Positions 22,900 to 35,413 of a stretch of 64,000 nt of DNA are shown here, in pieces. The position numbers and the translations under genes are program-made. The notes under the pieces are model-generated. The model was not told where the DNA came from. It saw nothing but the letters and a program-made list of their open reading frames with translations, and made no database searches. This stretch comes from Phycomyces blakesleeanus NRRL 1555(-) (taxonomy: Eukaryota > Mucoromycota > Mucoromycetes > Mucorales > Phycomycetaceae), in contig NW_017265170.1 of assembly GCF_001638985.1 (NCBI RefSeq), positions 186,001-250,000 of the forward strand. The letters are read 5' to 3'. The number at the start of each line of letters is the position of its first letter. Positions within the stretch are counted from its first letter, which is position 1.

Positions 22900-24330
22900 G
22901 GTAGGTACTAAATTAGTCTAACTTAGTGCCAATTGCCGTTTACACTTATGGCTGCACATGTTGGTTGTGTTTGATGGCCTGGTGTGTTGTCACCAGGTGA
23001 CCGCTGTTTGTCAATATACAAACGAGTCGTGGCCGATCACGTCATGTTCCTTCATGACATCAACAAACGCAATGAAGTGTAGAATACCATGAGGATTTTT
23101 ATGCTTGAAGTAGAATTGAACCGTATCAGCGAGCCAGATGTGCACAGTTGTATTACGATTTCTAAGGTAAATATAAAAAATAAGCAACTTTTATTTGTAT
23201 ACTAAGTAATATTATACTTACTTTCTGTAAAGACAAGTTAACATTACGTAGTAGTTGCCACGACTACTCTCGTTTCACCTTCTTCGATACATACACAAGG
23301 AGTACAAGTTCGAGATCATCCATAAACGAGCAGTAACAACAATAGTGGAATCAGCAAGTTCATAACCGGCCAAGCTTCAATTTTTTGTATAATACCTTGT
23401 TAAGGCATTCTTCACACTAGGATCGCTTACACCTTTCACTAAATTATCCTTCGAATTAACAAATCCATAAAACGGCCCCCACAACTGCGCATCGTTATGA
23501 TCATCAGGAATATTCATATAACTTTCTCTACCATATGTCTCGGTTTGAATGAGATTTATTTCTTCGTGGACACTGATTGCTGTGCTAACAGTTATATATT
23601 GCAAAATGTTCAACAAGAAAACTAGCATTTTGGCCACACTTACACTTGGACTTTATTAGCTTTAAGTACACACCAATTGCTATATTCGTGGGTCAATTGG
23701 AGTTACATATTAGAGGTATTTCCGTTTGATAATGAAGGGTTTATGGATCACATAATGCTGTACTCGGCCGAAAACACTGTGAGATAAGGTATTGTTCTAA
23801 GCTTGTTGGTATGGAAGTGTGTGCCAGAGTTTTAATTGTCTTTTTTTTTTAAAGAAAAATAAGCTAATAGTAAGCTGCGTCTGTAATGATATAATGTGAA
23901 GTGCATTATGACTTACGTTTCTACCTTGCTTGGCAACTGCGGCATTCAAAGACCATAATAAGGCAAGCGCACAACCGTTTATGAGTGATAAGAGATCAAT
24001 TTCGACAGGACTGTTTGGCAAGTAAGGTACGACCAATGCCGTGAGGAGATACAAAAGGGAGTCAATCCAATCAAAGGCACGAGTATTACCAATTTTTGGA
24101 AGTACATTATCATAACTGTCTTGGAATATGGAAGTATTATTCGATGATGTTGAGGGTATTGTTTGGGCTGATATAATATCATTTGTTTTATTCTTTGCAG
24201 GTTATAGTAATTAACTCATAGATGTTTTTTCTGATACCTTTTGCAATTAAATGGAGTTCATTTAAAACAACAACGGATATCCAGAGAAGAACAGTAGCTC
24301 ACGGAAGACACTGGGTTGGTGAATGTTTTT
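22900..24330 (-). pseudogene. Remains of a third Plavaka/Tnp2-like transposase
   Basis: Fragments in different frames on the minus strand read in order as a transposase C-terminal half. About 24180-23915 gives FDWIDSLLYLL, VVPYLPNSPVEID and LLSLINGCALALLWSL, the family's YxPxxL..LxNGCALALxWSL region. About 23590-23377 gives VKGVSDPSVKNALTRYYTKN. About 23360-23225 gives ELADSTIVVTARLWM and SRGNYYVM. After a GT..AG intron (about 23224-23165) the frame gives VHIWLADTVQFYFKHKNPHG and LHFIAFVDVMKEH, then an in-frame TGA. Frame changes and stops show advanced decay. It lies just outside the right TIR of the 17092-22632 element. The homology is my reading of the motif order, not a search result. Confidence 0.55.
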
Positions 24331-27300
24331 AATATATTATAAAGAATTATTTAGTACAAAGATGTGCTGTATTTTGAGAATTTGGTTACTTACTGGGTTG
24401 CACACTTTAAAGTTTTCTAAAGGTAATAAACGAGCATTAGTGTCTTCTAAGTAAGTACCATGGCTTATGTTATAAGGGATTTTATCCTTTGTATCACAGA
24501 TTTGACAACCAAATAAACTGTTATGTCAGCCAAAGTCCGCCATGTCAGCTACAACTGGGATGTAAATAAAAGCAAGATACAAACGATTATTCGCTTTTTT
24601 CTGGCAATAGGTTAGAAACTAATGGTGTAGACTTACCTATCATAATATATTTACAGTAGGTTACAATTGTTGCTGCTGCTTTTGAAAGCTTTTTTTCCCT
24701 CTATATAGTTCTCGTCTGCCAGAAATGAGCATTGAAATAGCTCGAAAAAGACCCCAAACATCTTAGTTCATAGGCTTTGATTGGTTCAAAAGGTTTTTTA
24801 GCTTATCTTTAATACGTTTTTTATACATATTTTTTCTCTTTTCTTTTTGAACGAAAGATTCAGTGCCTTGTTTTAATATGTGATTGGTACTTTTATTATA
24901 ATCAGAATTGTCAATTAATGTACAACTTCTGCAGTCTCGTTGCAATCGATTTTTGAATGAAACAGATCAAAGCCTTTTTTTAAAAAAAAACGAAAAAATA
25001 AAATACTATCATTCTTGTACTTTTATGCCATAACCGGAAATCGCTCTTTTATATGTAAGTATTTTGACAGAATAGACATATTGTGTTTATAAAGCGATGC
25101 TTATTCAGCTGTCGCCAACTAAATCAAAATTGGCTTCGTGTTATATAGCTTGAATATTTTTCAGGCTTTTCTTTGGTAATAACTTTGAATGGTACTCACA
25201 TTTTCTTTTTGCCTTTCTTGTGGATTTTCTGACATACTTTAATGATATATAAAGCTTACATATTAATACTCTTTTTTAATATATATATTTTTAAGGAAAA
25301 CACTTGCTGTACTGAACTAGCAAACATATTATACAAAGGTAAGCATTATAATATGATATTTTTATTTCCTTGTTTTTTCTCTATCATCGGTATATTCCGA
25401 AGAAACTGGTAAGAAATTATACAGGCCGTCTAGGCTACATCAAATTGTCAAAACATAAGTGATACAATTGGAATAAAAGTATTTTACTTTGTACACTTGC
25501 AGTAGTAAAACCATACCGTTCTTTTTTAGCAATAATATTTTTCATATAATGAATTATTAATTAGAACAAAAATTCAATTGGATTCAATTCAATAAACAAT
25601 ACACGGTTCTTTTAATACGGCAAATGAAAAGCGAAAGAATGTACTAGTATTGAATACAATAAAGCAAAAGAAAGGGTGTAGTAAAAAAAATGGGAACTTT
25701 GCCTCTGATCGCGCAATACAGATTCATAACTGCCATTTTTTAAGCTTGTAAGAAATGGCAGTTATGTTACCAAAGTGGTAGTATGGCGCCACTTTTTTAG
25801 CACTAGTGCATGCTTGTAACTCAAGAAAAACAATATATCTACTTAATACAAATAAATATAGTCCGCAGACAAATTGGCATATTCTTACAAGCTTGAATAT
25901 TGAAGGTCAAATTCCCAAATCCTTTGACCAAGTGACTGGACATTGCGAGGGTAGCACTGTTATTCAGAGTCTTGTATATTCTGCCAGTTATCATAAAAAG
26001 CAACCCGATGTCCAAATGCTGATAAAAAGACTTTTATTAAATAATAGTAGAAAATATATGAGGAATGCAAACATAGATGCAAAAAATGGGCATGTGAATG
26101 GCTTAATTAGAATCTTGAAGAGGATTGATTATGGCCAGAAACTTGTATCCAAGAGTGCTAATTTTGAGACATACAATCTTCCTTTTTAACAAAGCCATTA
26201 AGATTACCGATTAAATATGATGATGAAACAAGTGAGAAGCGAGTTAAGAGACAGTGAAAAGAATCTATGTAGACTTGGGATATTGATGATCAAACAATGA
26301 TAGAACCCCTTGTACCGTAATTCGCAGATATATAAAAAGTTAAATACATCTAACTAATACTCAATTTCCAGTGGCTCCCGTTGAAGCAATCACTGTACTT
26401 AAGTCACAATGATTTACATACAAATCAACTGTTGATTTTGACCATGCTTGATACAAAATATCACTATCACTCCTATATGTTGAACGCTCCGGGGCCTCTT
26501 TTGCCAATGTCCTAACATTTATATGCAAGAGTAACCTATTTTCTCCACCCAACTCCTAACCGAAAATCGAAATAGCCAGATACAAATTGAAATCAACAGA
26601 TATAAAGCAATATAGCTGTAAATATAATTTGCTCTCCTATGGAAGCAAAGAAGGAAGGAACTAAATATAGCTAATATGATATGATTTACGCATATTGAGA
26701 GCACACATTGATCAAATAACCAGCAAAAGCATATACTTGATATCGGACATTCTCCATTGAAATGAAACACGGATAATACCAAACCAAGAAATCTGTAGTA
26801 TTTCAGTGTTAACATTTGTATCTTTTTTAACAATAGTCCAACCAATGCTCAAGTTTTTGATGTTTGCTGTTATGCTCACATTTCTTTTTTTTTATATCTA
26901 AAACAATTGAATCAACTCGTGTAGTTTTAGTTGTCTTGAACAAAGTTCTATATTGGAGCATATATGCATCTCAATTATGTTAAAGAAGTACTTTAATGTA
27001 AGCCCTCGAGATTGTTGTTAGTCGTGCTTGTATGCATAAAGCACTTGGTGGAGATTGCAACTGATTTCACAAAAGAATCAACCAAGAAAACGACCTTAAC
27101 CCATTTATGAATACTAAAAATATGACCACTCCACTCCCCAGCAACATTCAATCGGCAAGAGTTTCACAACTATACCAGTTCTGAATTCAGGAAAATATAT
27201 ATCCTTGACCAATTGAGATGCTCCTTTGTGGACAAAATTTATGTAATTTATGCTTATTATTTTATATATCTATTTATCTATCTTTTTTGTGTTAACAAAA

Positions 27301-28281
27301 CCGGTATAAATGATTATGCAAGAGAGAAAGAAAAAAAGAATCGAGTATATCGCAATATAAAATCGCTTTCTTAATACAGACATGCATCTTCCCCTGAGAT
27401 GATTTTTCATTAATTTTTCTAATCCTGAAAATTACATATAAAACGAAGCGAATGGTTTTTTTTTAAAATAATAATAATAATAATTAAATCAACGCTGTCC
27501 TATATTATATTATATTACACTACACTACACTAACTTACAGTATACCATAACTTATTCTACAAATATCAACAGAATAATATTCATAATTCACTTCTTTTTG
27601 AATATTCTTAGCTTCTTTAATTTTCAAAATTTATCTGATAATCCCACTTTTGAAGAGTATGAGGACAATCATCATTATGATAATTGACTTAAATTTTTGT
27701 CCATAACCAGAATAATATATAAAAAAAACCCCCCAAAATATCCGATACTAATGTGTACAGGATAAGCACAAGAGAGAAGAAAATGGGATATGTTTAAGAT
27801 ATGCTTCATAAAGTTATACAATACTTTTTATTATACGAAGGGTTTATTTCTATTCATTTTATTCAGTTTCTTGCTTTGTAGAGATAGAAAAAAAAAACCG
27901 TGACAAAGTCAATTGAAACATTTATAGTTGTGATTTATATAAATATACCGATTGCATATTAACATTTAATTTTTTTTAAAAAAAAAAACTCCCAATACAT
28001 GTCTCCCGATAACATGAGTCCTTTCTTTTACCTTTTAATACTGTCGATATTCCTTACAGCTAAACTAATATTTACAATCAAATCCCCAGCCACGACAAAT
28101 TGTAGTGTTTCTTAAAATGTCATAACCTATCAAAACAACAATAACCACATATTGTTCAACTCAACTCAATCCAATTCAAACCAAACGATCCCAATTTTTT
28201 CTATTGGATCATCAGCAAGATGCAGGGCACATTTTAATTATATTTTATGGGTTGTTTGTAATGAATTGTGAGGGTGCTTTT
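24331..28281. other. AT-rich spacer, no supported gene
   Basis: There is no recognisable gene. A perfect 14-bp hairpin (25725-25766) and a second small one (about 25772-25796) lie together. A 127-codon frame at 25806-26189 opens with a non-ATG codon and has no known domain. Weak minus-strand fragments at 26.3-27.2 kb could be old retroelement remains, but I cannot support that. T8A11 occurs at about 27970-27988. The last kilobase holds the 3' end and downstream flank of the eS7 gene. Confidence 0.5.
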
Positions 28282-29189
28282 TTAAAACAAGTCAACATTG
28301 GCAGGGAACTCAAAGACAACATCCTTGCCGGTGAGCTTCTTGTAGACAGCAGAGAAAGTGTCGAGCTTGTACTCAAGGGAGGTGGCATCCTTGGTATCAA
28401 GGAAGCTAAGGATTTTTAAGAAGCAAAACAAAATTTTGTAAGCATAATAATATTAGAATAAAATCGCCCTTTTTTCTCCATAATTAACATAGCCTCCTCA
28501 TCTTAACGATGTTAAGAAAGAATATATACCATCACCAAATACCCGAATGTTTCTTTTGGTATTCCAAAAAGAAAAAAAGAAAAATTACAAAAAAATAACA
28601 CTTACACCTTGATGGTCTTGGAACCGTCAACAGCAACGCGGGTACGCTTGCCAACAATCTCGGTGGGGTAGACGAGATCCTCGAGGATAGCCTCGTGGAC
28701 GGCAGTCAAGGTACGGGAACGGGGGCGGGGCTGCTTAGGGTTCTCGCGACGAGTGGGGGTCTTCAAGATACGACGCTGGGCGATGAAGACAACGTGGCGG
28801 TCAGAAAACTTCTTCTCGAGCTCACGGGTGAGTCTAGCCTGGATCTTGTTGAAGGCCTTCTGGGAAGGAACGGGGACAAAGACAACGATAGCCTTCTTTC
28901 CACCACCAATCTCGATCTGGCAAAACACAAGAACAAAATATGTTAAACTAATATCTTTTAAGAGTATCGCTCTTCTTTTTAAGAATTTTTATATATGTGC
29001 TGTCAATCGTATATTTTTTGTAAAGTAATTGATTATTACCTCCTTGGCACCACTGATCTGGAGTGCCTTCAAGTCCTTCTTCAACTCGGGAACATTGTTC
29101 TGCAAGTCAACGAGGGCCTGGGCAACGGAAAGCTCAAACTCATCGGAGGGAGCGGCGCCGGCGGGCTTTGCAATCTTGTTAGAAGCCAT
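28282..29189 (-). CDS. RPS7: Small-subunit ribosomal protein eS7
   Basis: A component of the 40S ribosome. There are three coding exons. Exon 1 (29189 to about 29040) encodes [20 protein letters not shown] and ends after ISGAKE. Exon 2 (about 28918-28606) covers [19 protein letters not shown], the [15 protein letters not shown] core and PTEIVGKR through TIKV. Exon 3 (about 28399-28282) ends [17 protein letters not shown] with stop TAA. All motifs are diagnostic for eS7, and the total of about 190 residues is the usual length. The introns have GT..AG ends. Exon codons are richer in G and C than those of neighbouring genes, as expected for a highly expressed gene. The upstream region has pyrimidine-rich stretches. 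Confidence 0.97.
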
Positions 29190-30404
29190 GTTGACTATCT
29201 GGTTGAATTGTAGACGTATGGATTTCGTTGTTGTTTAAGAAGAGAGTATGGTAATACGACAGAGAAGAACGATTGAGATAAATAGGAAGCAGAAGAAAAA
29301 AGAAAAAAATCAACGGTGTGTAAGTGAGCTTGGTCTTTGTTTTGTTTATTCTGTTGTTGGTGTTTGTAAGGCGTCATGTTGTGTTGGTGATGCCATGAAA
29401 AGAAGTGTTTTTTTTTTTAAAAAGACATGCCAAAAGAACGAAAAAAAATAGACACAATAGATATGACCGTATCCATCGATTGATAGATCGATAGATATGT
29501 CCATCCATCCTTTGTTCTTCTTCTGTTTTGCCATGTCCTTTTTACTTTATAGATACATATGTATATATATATATATAATTGGTTTCCATCACTGTTTTGC
29601 TATTACTATTGTAAGTGGTACTGGCTACGTACGTGTTGCAAATGGAAAGGAAGGAACTTGATGATATGGCCTTGCTTCCCTCTTCATCAGACTGCCCCGT
29701 TGCGCTGCCACAAGCGGAGGCAAGATTAGTCCGGTCCGGATTATAATCTACCAGTCACCCTCCCCGGATTTTAACAATTTTGACCCTCTTTTTTTTTCTT
29801 TATTTTTCTATATACACTTTTGAATCACCGCAAACAGAATGCTTAATCAAAAGACGCTTGTAAATCTTTTTTTTTTTTGGTTGCTTAATAATTCTTTCTT
29901 TCTTTCTTTCTTTCACTAATTACATGAACCATTTTCTTTCGAGTACAACGCTGAAAAATATTTCTTTTACCTGTACTGTATTAATTGTAAAGTAATGGTA
30001 AAATAAGAATTTTTCTTTTTATTATTCTGTTAATCAACCGCCATACCTTGCCTTGAATTGCCTTGATATAATAATACATAACCAATTGCGCATCATTCCA
30101 TTCCAGTATAAAACTACTTTGAATTGGTTATAAATTCTATGAGAGCACTAGAAAAACATTAGTAAATGTATGCACAAGGAAAAATTATAATTATAATAAA
30201 TACTCATTATTAATACATTAAGCTTTATATTTATATATATTCTTAATTTCTAATGATAACCACAATCGTAGTAGTAGGAGTAGTAATAGTAGTAGTAGGC
30301 ATTGAATTAATTAATATAGGAATATTCTTTGTTTTCTTTTTAATTATTCATTTATTTAAAATAAAGGAGTATTTAAATTACAAATTACAAATTACAAATG
30401 AAAA
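29190..30404. other. Spacer between eS7 promoter and BET2 3' end
   Basis: It holds the presumed promoter and 5' leader of RPS7, a (TA)n run near 29563-29577, (CTTT)n near 29896-29914, and AT-rich sequence downstream of BET2. A GC-richer patch at about 29670-29765 (around CAGACTGCCCCGTTGCG) stands out but has no open frame or RNA signature that I recognise. Confidence 0.45.
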
Positions 30405-30948
30405 TCAAATGTGGTACTTTTGAGCTAAACCTAAGCGTTGGACAACATATTTGGGTAAACAATAGACTGGATCAACCTCTTTGAGACCTGGATAACCGAG
30501 TAAAGACAGACCAGTTACACCAAATAAGGTGTGAAACACGTCAACCATATCTCCAGGACGATCGGAAATACCACCATTCTCAGGATCCTTTTTGTTTAAA
30601 TTTATGTTTTATTTCTTTTGATTCTTAGACACTTCTCTCTCTCTTTATCGTTAACTTCTATGCACACACACGCATGTACATCTATATTATCGCTATTTTT
30701 TTTTTTACCTGTGCTGATAGAATAAAGGCTATCAATTTGTCTTTTGCAATCCAATGTAGTCGTCCAAGTATAGAAAGTGAAGAAAGAACCCACCATGAAT
30801 AGCAAACCTGTAATGAAAGAATGTCCCCATTTTTCTTGTAAGAAGCTTGCTTACTTTTCTCTCTTTTTAACTCGCTAAATCTCATCATCAACATATTTCA
30901 CTTTCCATTTCCATTTCCATTTTCTTTCATTTTCTCATTTGTACCAAA

Positions 30949-30983
<35 letters not shown>

Positions 30984-31804
30984 CAAAAGCATTGACCTAC
31001 ATCTTCAAGTTTCTCTGGTCTTCCATTAAGTCCGCCGTTCTTTAGTTGGCGCTCGCATAACCACCAGCTGAGCAGATCAATGTCGACGTGGTGAAGAGCA
31101 TCAGCAATTGCTAGTGCGGCTACACAACAAAAGATCTGGCCAGCATGGGACTCGCTTCCTGGCTGATTACCGAATCCTCCGTCGTAGTTTTTACATCTCA
31201 AGATCCACTCTACTGCTTTGTCTACGTCAATAGCATCCAAACGGCCCAATAGAGACAAAGAAGAAAGAGCGATATATGAAAATCGCGAGTCTACTTCGCC
31301 CCAAGAATCACCACAGAATGACCCGTCTATCTGTTGTTTACTGGCAATATCTACAGAAATATAATAAGAAAACAGAAACAGAAACAGTATTTAGGTATTT
31401 AGATGTATGTATATGCGTTTCGTTCTTTCTTTCTTTCTTAGTTTGGATTTCTTACATTCAGTTGCTTTGGCAACATCAATCTCATTAATTGCATCATGAA
31501 TAATCAGAATTTGAATTGCTGACAGAGTATATATCAAATGTGGGTCGTGGTCAACATGACCTCCAAATCCACCATTGGAGTGCTGAAGTCCGCGTACATA
31601 GGCAATCACATCTTTTTTGGCAAGAGCATCCACATTGTTCATCAGGTCTAATGCGGTGAGTCCCCAATAAATACCGTTAAGACGAAGATGTTCTGTCAGC
31701 CAATACTCAAGGTCTTCCTTTCGAGTATCTAGAGATTGGATGTATTTAACGTGCAGAGGTACAAGTAACTTGGTAGGGTTTGTTTCAGGATGTTCGGCAG
31801 ACAT
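30405..31804 (-). CDS. BET2: Rab geranylgeranyltransferase subunit beta (type II)
   Basis: The catalytic beta subunit of the enzyme that attaches geranylgeranyl groups to Rab/Ypt GTPases. Four exons begin at ATG 31804: about 31804-31457, 31350-31010, 30805-30708 and 30590-30405. The prenyltransferase alpha/alpha-barrel repeats are plain: [60 protein letters not shown] and [14 protein letters not shown]. The zinc ligands Asp and Cys fall in EDVCYSWW across an intron, and His in VFHTLFG. The protein ends LGLAQKYHI, then TGA. Length is about 325-330 residues, usual for the family. It is divergent from the LARP7-type gene, 368 bp away. Confidence 0.96.
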
Positions 31805-32172
31805 TTTTTGAAATAAATATATGTATATAGTTGAGTACTAATCTAAAATTTTATTGGAGAGAAAGAGAAAGGGGAAGTTGGAGGTTCAGCTGTTTCTTCT
31901 ATTTTATTATTACTGTTTGTAAGAGTAATGTGTAAATAAGGTGAAAAAGTATAGATGGATAGATTAAGGTAGAGTGATGGAGGTAGAGATGTTCCTGACT
32001 AGCAGTCACTTGGTTTTGTAGATTATTAAAGGCAACAAAGAACAAAATAAAATGATATAATACAATACAATACAATACATATATATATATATATTATAAA
32101 ACTTCAAGTCAAGGAAAGGAAGCTTGACCAAAAGAAAAAGAAGAAAATAAGGTGTATTCAGCAATCAACATC
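31805..32172. promoter_or_regulatory. Shared spacer between divergent BET2 and LARP7-type genes
   Basis: The 368-bp spacer must hold both promoters. It contains a TACAA(T)-type short repeat and (AT)n leading into TATATTATAAAAC about 75 bp before the LARP7 start, which could serve as a TATA element. No other motif can be supported. Confidence 0.4.
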
Positions 32173-34094
32173 ATGTCAGACGATCGAAAATTAGCCAATA
32201 TTCTAGAGACTTATTTTAGTGATGCCAATCTTTTGTGGGATAAAGTTTTGCAAAGCAAGATTAACAATGATCCTGATGGCTGTAAGAAAGAAGGAGTAAT
32301 AGTAGTATTAGTAGTAATAGTAGTAATAGTAATAGTAGTAGAGAAATAAAGGAAGGATCAATAATAGCAGATTCCTCATCCTAAAAACGCGAATTGTTTC
32401 TTGTAGTTGTCTCGTTTAACTCGCTGCAGACACTATCTCGTTTTAAGAAACTTAATGCAACTGCACAAGACATTAAACATGCTGCAGTAAATCATTCACT
32501 CTCGAAACTAAAGGTTATTTTTCAAAACAAAAAAAAACTTAGAATATAGATAGAGATGGAAATAAAGATAGAAAGAAGATGTACGGGTTCCAAAGTAGGT
32601 AGCCCAATATTTGATGTGTAATCTAATACACTATATTACATTACACACAACAAACATACTGTATGTACTGTATGCACTGTATGCACACTTTCATAGCTGG
32701 ATACAAGTGGAGAATCTATTGGGCGTATCAAACCATTTGTTCTCAATAAAAAAGAGGAACAGGATGACTGGTCTATTTATGTGGCAAGTTGATAATTGAT
32801 TATTATTGTTATTGGTATTACTATTATTTTCTGGAGCGTAAATAAATGTTAATGATAATACAAACATATGTATATGTATGTATAAATGTATAAATATTAA
32901 ACCAATACAAAAATAATGTGCTCAGGAAGGCCTCCAGAAGCCATATCACACCGAACAAGCCATCAAAGAGTTATTTGGATCTCTTATTGGGCATGTGTCC
33001 TTTGTGCGAATTCCAAAAAATACGCAGGGTTGTAGTGGCTTCTATGGATTTTGCTTTGTAGAGTTTGACGATCGTGATAACGTAAACAAGGCAGTACGAC
33101 TATTAAACCGTTTCAATACCAGCGCGCTTTGTTCAGAAGACCAGTCAAATATCGTTAAAACAAACGAAAAAAAAGGGGAAAACAATGTTGAGGATGGTGA
33201 TAAAAATAGCAACGAGAATGTTATAGAACAGGCAAACAAGTTGAGCTTAAGAGTAATGTCAAAGTGAGTCCCCCATTTTTTTGCAAAAAAAAAAAACAAT
33301 AAAAATTACATTAGTAATAATAACAAAATCCTATAGGTCCGACTGGAATAAATTAAAGGAAGAGTATCTTGAGGTACAAGCAGCCCGGGCAGCTTATACA
33401 AGAGATCAATGGAGCAAGTATTACGCATCTTTACCAAACACTGCTGAAGAAATCCCAGGACCTGAACCACAGCAACAAAAGAAGAAGAAGGGGGAAGAAT
33501 TACCAGAAACGATGGAATACACAAAGGGTATTATTGTCTATGTTGGCAACATACACCCAAAGAGTTCAAAGACTGTTATTTCTGTAAGTCGTATATATGG
33601 ATATAATGTATGATTAGTGTTGGCACAGCGTATTTGTTACAGACTTGTCTCATTTTTTGTATTATTATGATTATTTATTTATTTCTGCGGTCAAAAGAAA
33701 CTACTTGAGAAATCCGGTCTATTGGTTCCTTACATTGGGCGAAAGAAAGGCCTTGACTATGTAATACACATGAATGAACAAAAGAAATTAATGAATGTGT
33801 TTTGAGAGAACCTTTGTGTTAATGAGTTTCTTGTACCTATTATTTTTCTTTTTCTTTTTGTCTTTGTTTGTATCTGTCTAGTGTCATGCTCGTCTAAGCT
33901 CACCAGAAGATGCGCAACAACTCGTCAAGTACTTTGAAAATCACCCAGTTATCCAGGAAAACCATACAGATGACACCGGAAAAGCCGCTAGTACAGCAGA
34001 TATGTTCAAGGTTAATTTGAGAATCATCTCTGGAAAGGAAGAAGAATTCTATTGGCAAGATGACATTGCAGGATCAAAGAAACTGTTTACTTAG
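32173..34094 (+). CDS. La-related protein, LARP7/Pof8 type (La motif, RRM, C-terminal xRRM)
   Basis: An RNA-binding protein of the genuine-La/LARP7 group. Seven exons (32173-32281, 32407-32513, 32697-32783, 32926-33263, 33337-33583, 33698-33760, 33882-34094) give 387 residues. The La motif spans residues 1-85 (ILETYFSDANLLWDK, GFVSFNSLQTLSRFKKL). RRM1 follows (IYVEGLQKPYHTEQAIKELF, FYGFCFVEFD). The C-terminal xRRM has IIVYVGNIHP, YIGRKKGLDYCHARLSSPED and LRIISGKEEEFYWQDDIAG, the signature of LARP7-like proteins that bind 7SK or telomerase RNA 3' ends. In fission yeast the relative Pof8 is a telomerase subunit; that role here is inferred. The start is the ATG at 32173, since the upstream frame lacks another ATG. 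Intron 3 is GC..AG. Confidence 0.88.
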
Positions 34095-35052
34095 CTTAGT
34101 AGGATAACAACGATATTTGTCTAAAACAATAAACATTGAAACATAAAAATAAAAATGAGAAATACAGTAAAACATATTTGTAAAGCGCGCAACTCGAAAA
34201 AAAGGTGCATTTTTAAGAGTTACTAACCGTTATGAATGGATCTTCTTTTCAGATAAACAGCACATAAAAGTATTCTTAGGCTATTAAGAATCATAATTAA
34301 AATTCTAGCCCTATTCCCTTTTTTTTGTTTTTTTACAATGCATGCTCAACTTTTTGTTTAAATATGAAAAACCGAAAAAATAATAATAATATTTTATCCC
34401 AAAAATGCGCCTTAGATCCTCGAGTTGTGCACCTTATATAGTGTGTCTCGCTGTACGACCCTTAAACTCCACAAAATCTTGTAAAAAATGCCTACGAGTC
34501 GCTTTTTTTCTTTTATGGTGGTAAAATACACCGCAAATTTCAAACTTTAGTAGAACGCAAGTTTCACTCCAATATAAAAAAAAGTCGTAAAAAAGTATAT
34601 AATAAGGAGATTACATATAAAAAAAAACAAATTAGACATTTATTAGTGACGTTGCATTAAATAATTAAAAAAGGAAATAATATTGTTGTGGGGTCCACCC
34701 CCCCCCCTCCCCCCTCTCTCTCTACACCGTCCCCCCCCCCTTCCTTTTAACAAATTTTTATTCGATATCGTCACGGCTTCTTTACTATCACCCACCTCAC
34801 ATAAGAACAAACTACTCCGTCCGTCTGTCTGTCCGTCCCTTTTTTTTATTATATTATATTATATATTTTATTTTATTTTACTTTACTTTTTTTTATTTTA
34901 TTTTATTATATTTTATTATATTTTATTTTTGTAGAATATATACATATACATATACATATATTTATTTATTTCTCAACACAATCGATCATCTTGCGAGATC
35001 ATTTAAACCGATTTGAAGAAAAGCGGAAGAGTCTTATAAACATCATCCAACC
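34095..35052. other. Spacer with polypyrimidine and TTTTA repeats
   Basis: The stretch is AT-rich with an extreme C/T tract at about 34694-34745 (runs of C up to 10) and TTTTA/TTATA repeats at about 34838-34928. It is presumably the terminator region of the LARP7-type gene and the promoter of the CENP-B-like gene. No gene is visible. Confidence 0.5.
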
Positions 35053-35365
35053 ATGGAATCTACCAGTCAAGGAAGTAGTATTCACGTTTTCCGAGTTGCA
35101 GGCAGAGCAGGACGTACCAGAGGTGCTTCGTCTGTCAACACAGTTGGTGCAAAATCTCGTACAAGTTTATCAGCGGAGACCAAGCGGAATATTTGTGAAG
35201 ACCACGAACAGAACCCAAAGTGGACTCAAGAAGAGCTTGCCAAAAAGTATGGTTGTAAGCGTACGACTGTAGCAAAGGTAAAATAAATAAATAAATAAAG
35301 ATAAAAAAATAAATATAAGAATAGGAATAGGAATTGATATAGTGACGTGATCTACAAACATTGTA

Positions 35366-35413
<48 letters not shown>

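Noticed and set aside
25806..26189. A 127-codon frame with a faint ankyrin-like stretch (DAKNGHVNGLIRIL)
   Set aside because: It lacks an ATG start, has one weak partial repeat only and no intron or promoter context.
26361..27250. Minus-strand fragments resembling retroelement RNase H or integrase
   Set aside because: Similarity is limited to a few residues with no catalytic motif that I can name.
35374..35402. (CA)n run in the CENP-B-like intron as a regulatory element
   Set aside because: Simple CA repeats are common in this window; nothing marks this one as functional.
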